Positions 1 through 8,802 are shown, counted from the stretch's first letter. The stretch: 10,147 nucleotides of DNA from Smittium culicis (GCA_001970855.1 LSSN01004323.1:1-10147); one strand, 5' to 3'. Translations and numbers: made by a program. Notes: generated by a model from the sequence alone, not told the origin.

Positions 1-398
1 AATGCTATCTGTATCAAATAACGTCTATTTTGAACTAGTTTTAATTCCTTTGATAATAATCATTTTTTATTTCTAGTAATTTTTAAATTAGAGAAAATTT
101 CAAAAATATTCTAAATTAACTTAACATAAATAGCTTTTAGGAAAACATATTAATTTAAATCAATAAACTCAAGTCAATAATCGAGCAAAGATTTTATTTA
201 TAGAGAATAAAGCAAGTATTTTAATGTGAGCTAATAGAAATGTAAACGAAGTGATTTATAAAATCTAAATTTACAAGCAAAGGAGATAATTACAACAACG
301 AAGATACGAGTATGATATATATTTGTAAATATATTGGAAGTGATTTACATACATTCATCTTGGTTTCTAAGATATGGACTAACTAGAGTCATAAAAAG
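1..398. other. AT-rich 3' flank without a recognisable gene
   Basis: This very AT-rich stretch lies downstream of the minus-strand gene that ends at 399. I see no long open frame, RNA gene or clear repeat. An AATAAA-like hexamer on the minus strand (TTTATT on plus, near 193-199) is about 200 bases beyond the stop codon and could be a poly(A) signal, but such hexamers are common by chance at this composition. Confidence 0.5.
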
Positions 399-1145
399 TT
401 ACCATCTAGTTTTGAAGGGGTCAATAATCCAAAATGCAGCCACTGAAACAGTTGATATAATCGCAGGTCTGATGTCCAGCATTAATGTTAGGTAAACCCA
501 CAGAGTAATCAAGCTAGGGGCTCGTTTCATAACACCGAGGCGAGGCGAGTGTAAATTTAAATGAACAAAGTAGCATCCAAAAAACGATGCTAAAGCTACC
601 ATAGCCAAACGAACCAATCTATACTCTTTGTAGCTGTTTGTGAAATATACAAAGCAGCCAATAGAAGGCATCGCTTTGGCCATGGAAATTGCGACCTCTT
701 TAATTATTACTTCTTGACCGTACTGCTGATTGACTAGGATCATAAAGGTGCCGTAAACAAATATCAAACAAATCGTGTAAAATATCGAGTTTAACCACGC
801 GGGAAGCTCTACATCTCCATCTTCTTCCTCTTCTTCCTCATCTTGGCTCTGATCTAGCTGGTCGCTAGGCTTGACTTTTTCGTACTTGTGGCTTGAGTTT
901 TTCCCTATTTTACTCGCTCCAAGCTTTTCACCAAGTCCATCAAGAATTCCTTCCATTTTCTGACCAGCTTTCAACTTCCGGAGCGGAATCTGATCTATTA
1001 AGTATTGAGGTTTTGAGTTTTCGCCATTATCACCGTTCTTCTTCGAATGTGCCTTTAAATTTTGCTCGCTCTTTCCAATCAAGTAATCTAAACCTGTCAG
1101 CGATTCTAATTCATCTTGAGATGTTTTATTCTTGTCGTGCTTCAT
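399..1145 (-). CDS. DUF7719-like fungal integral membrane protein, single exon
   Basis: This intact 248-residue frame has two parts. Residues 1-117 are hydrophilic, rich in Lys and Ser, and end in an acidic run (D102, E103-E108, D109). Residues 118-241 are hydrophobic, with likely membrane segments near 119-138, 153-169, 177-196 and 211-241. The motifs NQQYGQ (139-144), YFTN (167-170) and LGVMKRAPS (203-211), followed by TLWVY, match what I recall of the fungal DUF7719 family, where H/N-QQYGQ follows the first membrane helix and GVMKRAP precedes the last ones. That match is from memory, and the family has no known function. The start is the first Met after an in-frame TAA at 1188-1190, and no intron is needed. 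Cytosolic N-terminus and membrane location are inference. The gene lies 635 bp downstream of the GDE1-like gene on the same strand. Confidence 0.72.
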   Translation of the reverse strand: MKHDKNKTSQDELESLTGLDYLIGKSEQNLKAHSKKNGDNGENSKPQYLIDQIPLRKLKAGQKMEGILDGLGEKLGASKIGKNSSHKYEKVKPSDQLDQSQDEEEEEEDGDVELPAWLNSIFYTICLIFVYGTFMILVNQQYGQEVIIKEVAISMAKAMPSIGCFVYFTNSYKEYRLVRLAMVALASFFGCYFVHLNLHSPRLGVMKRAPSLITLWVYLTLMLDIRPAIISTVSVAAFWIIDPFKTRW

Positions 1146-1195
1146 AATTGTTACCGCAGGGATACTTTTATTGAAGATGACTGTATATTATATTT

Positions 1196-1576
1196 TTGGT
1201 GTGTAAAATGAAGGAGGAAGGATATATGAAAGGTGAGGTCTTTTTAATTTTATTTTTTCATTCATCCACAGCTGATTTTTATATAAATATTAAGCAGCTT
1301 TTATTGTTGTTGAACTGGCTTCAACTAACCAGAAAAGGATTTTTCTTAATGCTTGATTTGCCAAAAACAATCGCTTTTGGGGGTTTTATTATGCCGCTCG
1401 AAAGAATTAATCCAACAAAAAATTCCAAAAAAAATAAATTTTGGCCATTGTTACAAATTATTTGTCCAATCAAAAAACGTGAAATTGGATTGTCTACTTT
1501 TAAATTGTTTTTTATTAACCCTATAACTAAAATAGTTGCCACAAATGTAGACAACAAAACAAAAAAAATAAAATAA
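1196..1576 (+). pseudogene. Possible piggyBac-transposase fragment (126-codon open frame)
   Basis: The frame is open for 126 codons, unusually long for non-coding DNA this AT-rich, where a stop is expected about every 12 codons. The first 80 residues are not recognisable. The end (about residues 88-124) reads as a charged linker, then an F-x-LFF-x5-I-x3-N pattern and a Lys-rich tail. That resembles the start of the DDE_Tnp_1_7 domain of piggyBac transposases, which typically has FxLFFTDElI...I...TN. If correct, only the first few dozen residues of the domain survive: the frame stops at 1574-1576 and I find no continuation in any frame. The DDD catalytic residues, which would lie further on, are absent. 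It opposes the neighbouring genes and overlaps the likely promoter of the minus-strand gene starting at 1145. The match is short and from memory, so it could be chance. Confidence 0.3.
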
Positions 1577-1718
1577 AATAAAACTATTCAATCCATTTCA
1601 CAATCAAAATAAAAAAGCATATTATTCCAAAAATATGCTTAGAAAATTTATTATTTTCAATTTACTTAAACGATATATGAAAACTATAAAAAAATCAGTT
1701 AGAAAAATGTGGCAACTA
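1533..1718. repeat. Inverted repeat with 11-base perfect core
   Basis: TAGTTGCCACAAAT at 1533-1546 faces AAATGTGGCAACTA at 1705-1718. The reverse complement of the second copy shares TAGTTGCCACA exactly and 12 of 14 bases overall. The arms are G+C-richer than their surroundings. They lie about 160 bases apart, and the left arm is inside the end of the possible transposase fragment. They could be terminal inverted repeats of a small non-autonomous element, or chance. Confidence 0.45.
1615..1640. repeat. Short hairpin (9-base arms)
   Basis: AAGCATATT and AATATGCTT form perfect complementary arms around an eight-base AT-rich loop. The hairpin lies between the two genes, in the 3' flank of the GDE1-like gene and inside the larger inverted repeat. 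Its function is unknown. Confidence 0.6.
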
Positions 1719-1780
1719 ATAACTACTACTGGCCTTTGACCGTTTTTCGAACATGACGGATGCTATCCTAAATAATCATA

Positions 1781-4700
1781 TTAGTTAATTCGATGTAAAT
1801 TAATATAAAATATACCAATAAATAAGTGATTGTATGCTATTCTTCTCATAGAAAATTTAAAGCAATTAGATACCGTTATAATCATGTTTAGTCCATTATC
1901 GACTTGGACTTGCACATCATCTATGTTGTTATTAAGTGACCCATAGCTACATATACTAAGTCCAAAACTTTTAACAAGTCTAATAAGCTGAGGATTAGCA
2001 ATGAGAACTTTGCACTCGCTAATTATCCCACTCAAGTCGTTTTTAATACAATGCTCAATAGCAGCAGATAAACTATTTCCTGAGTAATGATCCATCACAA
2101 ACTGCATTCCTCCTCCAATAGACAAAAATAATACCGGAATAACGCCCCCTAATTTCTGCGACAGCAAAAAGCAGATTTCTGGATGGAAAGATGAAAACAT
2201 TATTGGTCTATTTTCTCCCTCTGTAAATTGTACACAAGAAAAAAAAAAATTATTAGGCCTAATTATAAAATAATAATTTACTATTTATTGAAATCTTTTC
2301 TTACTTTTGCTATTTAAATGCTCAAAAATTACTTCCAAAATTTTATCAACAAACCAGTTCATCTCAAAGACTTTTGTAATCCCAAAAAACCTTGATTCAT
2401 CAATCATTGGGTACTTTACTTCTACATCAATACCTACTCCAGGTTCCAAGTTCTAAATTTAACAAATTTGTGTTAGTTTAGATAGGTTATATATATTCAA
2501 AATGATTTCATTCATAAAATAATTGTATAATCAAATAAACTCGGTTACCTCTAATAGATTTATCAAAGTTGTTAAATGATCCTGAATAGTAGAATTGCTG
2601 TTCCCTTTAGATTTTGGATATTTATCATACTCATTTCGACCATCCCATTTTAAATCATTACTGGAATAAGACTTTTTTAATTGGCTGCGTTTAGCCTGCG
2701 TTATATCTGATGAAGCCTTTCCTAAGCTTAGAAATTCATCTTTGCTTATATCAATAACCTTGCACTTTGTACCGCTTTCAGTTACCATATAATCGTGGTA
2801 AATAATTGGGACTGAATCACTTGTTAGCTGAACATCTTAAGATAAATACACGTATATAAAATTATATAAATGTGATTTGTAAGCTAAAAAGTAGTTTTTA
2901 AATCTATCTAAAGAAGTTCAAATATAGAATTATAATAATTACCAAATTCTACAAAGTCAGTCTTTGATAAAGCTGCTTGGTTCATTGATAAAACCGTGTT
3001 TTCGCCTACCTGGAGTTTATTTTTACTTTTATCAATAGGGAAGTTCATTCCATAACCCCTGTGCCCACAAAGCAAGGGATTTTTTATCGACACTAATTAA
3101 TTATTTAAAAATCATTAGGTGAAAATCGTACAATAAAATTAAAAAACTTACATTGGCTTGGATTTGAAGCTATATATTTCTCAAGCATATCCATATTTTT
3201 GAATGGGAAGCAGACTGTGTATTCTAAATTTATAAATTCATCTTTAGAACCAGTTTCTGAATCGTTGCTTAGACGAACTTTAGCTTTTTTAGCTCCAAAT
3301 TCAAAGCTGTATTGAGCTCCTTCATTTTGCAAAACTAGATTATTTGTATCTATAAACGGTTCAAATGTTCCACTATGAGATGAATCGCCACTATTTATCT
3401 GGGAAGAAATAACACTATTTTCTACAAACATGTAACTAACGCCTTGAGATAATTTTTCAGTATTTGGAGATTCAATAAGCATCAAAAGCTTAAATATATC
3501 GCCGTTCATCAAAATCTTATGGACATTTAGCTTAAAAGGCTCTCCGACATTAATATAGGCTTTTAAGCTCTTTAAAATAAAGCTCTTATCATTCTTAGAA
3601 GACATATCTTGAAAGACACAGTGGACTAAATTTTTGTCTAGTTTTTTGCTTATTCCGTAAGATTCCATATTGACAATAGAATTATAGGCATCATAAAGAA
3701 TGTATACGTATGGAGGGTATTTTCTAAGAGATGATGTTGCATCATATAGAGGATCTTTTCTCATAACTATTTCGATTACAGCTTGGTTTTTGAGAGCTTC
3801 ATTTTTTTTTTTATTCAAGCCCTCCATATTTGTCTTGGTTTGGATATTAAGACTTTTCTCATGCTTGCGAGGATCGGAAATTATAGAATTTTCTTTTGAG
3901 GCTTTAAGGATTTTCCCAGATTCAAAGTTTCCGAGCAATGTTGCTAAGTCAGAACTATCCAAATTAGAGTAGAGCTGATAGTTTAATAGAGATTTAAACC
4001 AATTTTCTTGACAGTGAATCTCGGCGATATTTTTTAAAAAATCTGAATTCCCTGTAAATCCTATATTTAAAAATAGAGTCCATGATTAGATGAATATTTT
4101 TAAATTTGTAAAATAAATAATATTTAGAAAAGTGTATAATAAATGCCTATAATATCAAGAATAGAAAAGCCAAAGCATCGATATTGAATGATGCTTTCAG
4201 AGTGTTTAGAGAAGAAATTAAACTTTTCTAAATCAGCTTCAAAGCATGCCAAAACAGCAGAAAATACATCCGACTTTACTTTTGAAAAGAATTCATTGCT
4301 AATTTAGATAAGAAAGCAGACTAAAGTTGATAATGGCGAAAAAAAAAAAAGGCATTAAAGGAAGTTGTAGAATCATAAAGTTCTGACCTGTATTTATTGA
4401 ATTTTATTCCAGGCATTTCTTTCTTCAAATTGATATAGTCGTTAGAGATAAGAATTGAATTTATCTTTGTAATTTTTTCTATTAACTCAGAGCTTTCATT
4501 TACGCAGTCATTAAATGCTGAAGTGAAATCATGTTTGTGGTCTGCTGGAATTTTTTCGCTAAATTTCGAGAAAAAAAAATGACGTTGAGTCAGATTTATT
4601 TTTATATTAAATCAGTTTTGGATCAATGCTGATATTTTCTTGGGCTTGATTTTCATTAAAATTTTCATTTTTTAATAACTTAAACTTACATTAAAGAGGA

Positions 4701-5220
4701 GATTAGTTTTTGGTAAGTTTCAAATATCTCGATTTTGTAATTTACTATTCTGTCAAATAAATTCACTATTTGATATTTCCCGCTTTCTAATTCCGAAAAG
4801 GAATTTTTTTCAAAGTCGGCACTTTCCAGAAACTCGCCGAGAATTGCAGATATTTGGTAAGCGTACGCATCACTTGCATCAATCAAAAATGACACATCGT
4901 TGAGAATAAATTCTGTTTAAATAAGAAAGATATCTTAGATATGTGTGAGAGGGGTGGGTACTTTGAAAATATATATAGATATATTTAAAATCAAATTTTA
5001 ATTACCATAATTATCTGGGCATTCATTACCAGGACAACTCAAAATAAAACTTGACTTTTTGAAAGCAATTATATAGGCTTCTAGTCTATCAATATGAGAA
5101 GAATCAGAATCAGAAATATTAATAATATAAATGAATTTTCAGTACGTTTTTTACCATTATTTTATATTGAATGTAACAAAAAAAAACTAAAACTTACACT
5201 TTCTGAATAAGCTCTTGCAT
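1781..5220 (-). CDS. GDE1: GDE1-like glycerophosphodiester phosphodiesterase, ten exons
   Basis: Exons in coding order: 5220-5198, 5085-5006, 4912-4690, 4558-4388, 4298-4147, 4060-3152, 3092-2943, 2835-2549, 2452-2305, 2220-1781. Joined they give 2583 nt, 860 residues, with every junction in phase. Residues about 250-519 match the C2-like region of fungal GDE1, and 520-835 are a GDPD domain. Likely catalytic residues are present: H530 in GHRGYG, E550 in GENT, E568 and D570 in VEFDVQLT, H583 in YHD, E676 in EVK, followed by FSSFHPE (723-729). Residues 200-235 resemble one diverged ankyrin repeat. Residues 1-165 are unrecognised; the usual N-terminal SPX domain (KFGK start) is not visible. The enzyme should hydrolyse glycerophosphocholine and similar diesters to glycerol-3-phosphate plus an alcohol, probably in the cytosol. 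In-frame TAA at 5230-5232 precedes the chosen ATG. The GDPD exons are very secure, those upstream of 4060 less so. The related regulator Pho81 is less likely because the active site is intact. Confidence 0.85.
4061..4146 (-). other. Probable GC-AG intron in the GDE1-like gene
   Basis: The exon ending at 4147 must join the exon starting at 4060. The minus strand has no GT between about 4221 and 4061, and the upstream frame hits a stop inside this stretch. A GC donor at 4146-4145 (ATAG|GCATTT) with the AG acceptor at 4062-4061 (AATATAG) gives an 86-base intron with matching phase. It makes a continuous ankyrin-like sequence (FGFSILDII joined to GFTGNSDFL). A CTAAT branch-point-like motif lies about 30 bases before the acceptor. 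The donor is only a moderate match to AG|GCAAGT. Confidence 0.6.
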
Positions 5221-5580
5221 AACTAAAAGTTATAGGTTGTATTATAGTGTTACAAGTACTGTATGATATTGTTTATAGATTACTAGTAAGTACGTTTAGG
5301 GTATATTAATTAAAATTCATTAAACGATTGAAAAACAAGTTTACTATTAAGAAACTATATGAATTTGCTAAAATTAAAAGGGTTTTACAAACTCTTAAGA
5401 TCTGTCGTTAGCTTTTATATTAAATCATTGTTAAAAAGTCTCTTGTGGTCGAGTTTTAATTAAAACTATGTAGATGCGTGCTTTTGCGTAGTAAATGATT
5501 TTATTCGCTGGAATTGTTCGGGGTAACTTTTTTTATATATTAATAGATATAAGAAATAATTGACTGAAATTCACCTAACT

Positions 5581-5722
5581 ATCTGTGGAGTCTTGGCTTT
5601 TTTTTATCACAATGATATTGACTTAAAAAATAGACTAATTTAATTTATAAAAATACTCTGGCAGTCTACTGTCTTTGTTACTTTATGGGCATATTTTTTA
5701 TCTGAAGAGTCTTGACTTTTTT
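5581..5722. repeat. Diverged direct repeat, about 119-base period
   Basis: A unit beginning ATCTGTGGAGTCTTGGC at 5581 is echoed by ATCTGAAGAGTCTTGAC at 5700, both running into a T tract (about 20 of the first 24 bases agree). Similarity beyond that is confounded by AT-rich sequence. This may be an old tandem duplication. Confidence 0.4.
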
Positions 5723-6330
5723 CGATATAAAATCTATATAATTTGACTTGTTATAAAAAAAATTATAAAATTGATATACATTATATTGACTAATAAAAAA
5801 CCCAAGCCAAATAAAAATCTGAAACTAAAAAGCACCAGTGGATTAATAATACGCTTTACTAATTTCTTTAGAGAGCTTATCCATTAAGTATGCAACAATA
5901 CGAAGAAATTTATTATAGCCGAACGAATCTTATCTTTAGTCAAATCAGCCAAGGGTGTAGGGTGGTAACTGTATGAATATGTAAAATCAATAATATGTCG
6001 CCATTTTTAATTGATATTTCGTGCGTAACAGTGCAGTAACTTGTGAAATGGATACTTATAAAATGTACACCATAAGCATTAATATAGTGAAACAAGCAAC
6101 TAGTATTAATTCAAAGCTCAAACACATCATTAATAATTTATAAACTTTCTGAGTTTAATGGCAAGCTGACTTTCTCATATAACTTCAGGCTAAACCTTAG
6201 TTGAACTATTAAATCAGGAAAATTTATTACTGTGGTAGCAATATAGTAAATACCAGAAAAATTTAAGCTAAAAAACTTTAAAGTTGGGTCAAGATATAAA
6301 GAAACTAATATTCTAACTATTAAATCCTTC

Positions 6331-6720
6331 TTCCGGTCAACTGGCTGCGTACCTATAGGGAAATGATATCAATCTACCTACCGAGAGATCCTCCCAGACA
6401 TTGTTTCAAGTAAGCTGGATGACTGAAGTTACAAGCAGTCATGGAAATAAGCTTGTTCCAGCAAAATTGAATTCATTGATATCATTGAACTTCTAGCCAG
6501 AGCCTACACCTAAAATGACTAATAAAAAATAGGCTCCTACCCAGACGTGGGAATGACCGACCTGGACCTCATACTTAGAGCTGTTAACTGGCTGAGAACC
6601 GTATTGCTATCATATTCCTGGCTTGTACACAGAGAATGCCCTAGACTATGCATAATTAACCAGTTCCTCTGGATCTAGCAATCGCTGCCTTCACAATCAC
6701 CAACTAACGATAGTGTAAAG
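6331..6720. mobile_element. G+C-richer patch, possible decayed mobile-element or coding remnant
   Basis: Base composition rises to about 40-55% G+C per 60-base line, against about 20-30% on either side. The frame starting at 6301 on plus gives fragments that read like a degraded protein. One is a stop-free run of 49 codons (6529-6675) containing VNWLRTVLLSYSWLV; upstream runs are broken by several stops. A diverged direct repeat occurs inside: GTCAACTGGCTGCGTACC (6336-6353) against GTTAACTGGCTGAGAACC (6583-6600), 14 of 18 bases. I could not match either strand to a known transposase, reverse transcriptase or cellular gene. Composition and internal repetition suggest inserted DNA, but the class is unknown and clear terminal repeats were not found. 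Confidence 0.35.
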
Positions 6721-7986
6721 CTACTTGAAATTTTGGTATAGCGAACTTAAAAGGGTACACAACTTTAGCTCCTAAACCAAGGCAAGGTATTTCGCTCTTT
6801 TTAGGACTAATCCAAATATTTTTAATTAACATTTAAATTAGTACCTCTCTATTGGATAGATATTATGTTATATGCCATTTCATATTTCCAAAAATTAGCA
6901 TAGTGCATCTAATTATTACAAATAGTTTAAACTAAGTTAAAGATATACACAAAATTTCGGTAGATAAAATGTAACTTTGATACAACTAGGAGATATTCAT
7001 TAGATAGGCCTAAATTATTATTGCTTTTCAAATGTGAGGCTATTTCGAAAAGCGGACGTTTTTCTTGGAAACTTTCCCCCCACTGATCAGCTTAGCTATG
7101 CTTTTTATATTAAATCGCAAATGATTATTCAGTCGAATAGATTACCTGATACACCCAACAGTATTTTATACTTGAGATTAGCAAATAAAAACAGTTTAAA
7201 AAAAAAAATCAAGTTACACAATTCTAAATTATCTCCCAAATGCTAAAATATAAACGTAGCTAAAAACTACCAGAGTTTGGAGGAAAAAAGCTTAAAATTA
7301 GGTTGCTAAATGTGTGTAATTAATGATCAAACATATATATAAACTACTCAAATATCAATATACTGGTATCACAATGCAAGAATATTTCTAAAATTAAAGA
7401 TAAATGCTAATTCCCCTTACATATTTTTTCTTTAATTTAAAGCTGTTAGATACAGCGAAACTATATAATTATTCTAAAAACTGAATTTAATGAAATAGCG
7501 AATTTTAATCTTAATACCTGATTTAAATTTATAAAGCGAAAGAAAAAAAGGAGTACTATATCATCCATATTAGACAACAATAACAAAAAAATCTACAAAA
7601 TAAAATGGAATTCGGTAAGCAACATCTTACTAGAAATTAAAATTTTATTTTTAACATTATTTTACATTAATAGAAATTTAATTTTTCGGGTTTTATATAT
7701 GCTATTAAAGGGTGAAAATTTTTTATTTATCTAAAACTGTAAATTTATATAGATTTGACTGAAGATACAGTGTTTTTTTTGTGGATAATCATTCCATTAT
7801 CTATATTATGTAAGAGACTATATGTTTTTAATATTTTTAAAATTGTTAATTTTTATTAGGAAACCTAATATATTATTCATCTTATTTTCTAATCCGCAAA
7901 CTATTCTTATTTTTTTTATCTCATTTATCACCACATAATATGTAAACAAAAATACAATTGAATGAAATGAACTAAAAGTTTATGCG

Positions 7987-8671
7987 ATGAGACACGTCTT
8001 TAATGAAGACTGTCCCCAAAGAAACGACACAGTAATAGATACCCATCATGATCCAGATACTACAATTATTCTCGTGCAAGATTTTGAGAGCAATAATTCC
8101 GATTCGCTTATGACTTTGAGTAAAGTTAGGAAATTCAAGTCAGTCCAATTGACCGAAAGCATTGTTGATTCAAACTACTCTGGCAGTAAAAATTCTTTCG
8201 CGTATGAAAAAAATAAAGAAAAATTAAATAGCGATGATGTCGAAGAAAACGTTGAAGATAAAGGCAAGTTTATGATAATTTGATTTTTACTTTCAATCTT
8301 TTTAAAAGTCTATTTATAAAAATAAATTTACACAAATTATAAAATAGAGTATTCAAAAGTAATATTAATATACAAAGGGTGTATAGTTTGATCTATAAAA
8401 TGATTATACTATTTTAATATTTTTAGATATTGAGCTACGCTACTATAACTCAATTGAATGTTCAATATGTTTTGAGGACATTCAAGTTGGCGAACATTTC
8501 AGGTTAATACCATGTCTTCATAAATTTCACCAAGAATGCTTGGAAAACTGGCTAACAACGGTTTCGAACAAATGCCCACTTTGCAGCATGGATTTAAATG
8601 TCGAAAACCAAAAAACTGCTTACCCTATAAAAATCCGACAAATTCAACAAAGCTACTATTTCACGTCTTAA
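7987..8671 (+). CDS. RING-H2 finger protein, probable ubiquitin E3 ligase, two exons
   Basis: Exons are 7987-8263 and 8427-8671, giving 173 residues. Residues 1-92 are hydrophilic and rich in Asp, Glu and Ser, with no membrane segment or signal peptide. Residues 104-145 form a complete C3H2C3 RING-H2 domain: C104, C107, C122, H124, H127, C130, C142, C145, with spacing C-x2-C-x14-C-x-H-x2-H-x2-C-x11-C-x2-C. I106 and W134, followed by CPLC, are the residues that normally contact the E2 enzyme. The position after the last Cys is Ser, not the Arg or Lys linchpin often found there. RING-H2 proteins transfer ubiquitin from an E2 to a target; the target is not evident. An in-frame TGA at 7963-7965 bounds the start. 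The exons join only if a GC donor is used. The subfamily cannot be told, because nothing outside the RING is recognisable. Confidence 0.85.
8264..8426 (+). other. GC-AG intron in the RING-H2 gene
   Basis: The donor is AAAG|GCAAGT, the optimal GC-AG consensus, and the acceptor is TTTTTAG|AT. The 163-base intron splits codon 93 (G|AT, Asp) and leads directly into the RING domain. The nearest GT (8268-8269) would put a stop a few codons into the second exon. In-frame TGA at 8281-8283 ends the unspliced reading. Confidence 0.8.
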
Positions 8672-8802
8672 AAATACCGGTTTCTAAACATGTTTTCCCA
8701 TTTCCTAAAACTATAATGATTTATTATGCTATTTTAACTTTAATTTAATAAGTATTCTACTTATATATAATGAACGCTGACTTAGCCATATAAAAAAGCC
8801 TT

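Larger units (their letters stand above)
1146..1780. other. Spacer between the two minus-strand genes
   Basis: This spacer should hold the promoter of the membrane-protein gene and the 3' end of the GDE1-like gene. It also contains a plus-strand open frame at 1196-1576 that may be transposon debris, and two inverted repeats (1533-1718 and 1615-1640), each listed separately. A minus-strand AATAAA hexamer (TTTATT on plus near 1648-1653) could serve the GDE1-like transcript, but this is weak. I see no RNA gene. Confidence 0.5.
5221..7986. other. Long gene-poor region between divergent genes
   Basis: This 2.77 kb separates the starts of the minus-strand GDE1-like gene and the plus-strand RING gene, so both promoters should lie here. 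I see no tRNA or rRNA signature and no convincing protein gene. The longest open frame (7034-7246, plus) has about the length expected by chance. The listed structures are a diverged direct repeat at 5581-5722 and a G+C-richer patch at about 6331-6720. An acceptor-like CTATAACTTTTAG on the minus strand ends two bases before the GDE1 ATG, so a 5' UTR intron or an extra upstream exon is possible. Confidence 0.55.

Noticed and set aside
893..1147. Plus-strand 84-codon open frame opposite the membrane-protein gene
   Set aside because: It is antisense to the DUF7719-like coding sequence and low in complexity, so it is a shadow frame.
1321..1557. Minus-strand 78-codon hydrophobic open frame
   Set aside because: Its hydrophobicity follows from the AT-rich antisense of the plus-strand frame. 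It has no homology signal, and the plus-strand reading is longer with a tentative family match.
1838..1880. Tiny 29-base intron near the GDE1 C-terminus to restore the usual IVD motif
   Set aside because: Its length is not a multiple of three and is too short for a spliceosomal intron. The frame reads through to a plausible end without it.
3700..3972. Plus-strand 90-codon open frame opposite the large GDE1 exon
   Set aside because: It is antisense to a well-supported exon and shows no family motif.
4100..4230. Ordinary GT-AG intron between the fifth and sixth GDE1 exons
   Set aside because: The GT dinucleotides upstream of this stretch (about 4221 and beyond) give the wrong phase for the downstream exon, and none occurs within it.
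6301..6790. tRNA-derived SINE or tRNA gene in the G+C-richer patch
   Set aside because: I found no B-box-like GGTTCRANNCC and no cloverleaf arms on either strand.
7034..7246. Plus-strand 70-codon open frame
   Set aside because: Several frames of this length are expected by chance in 10 kb of this composition. It has no recognisable motif and no sign of splicing partners.
8536..8748. Plus-strand 70-codon open frame inside the RING exon
   Set aside because: It overlaps the RING-H2 exon in another frame and encodes nothing recognisable. The RING frame explains the sequence.
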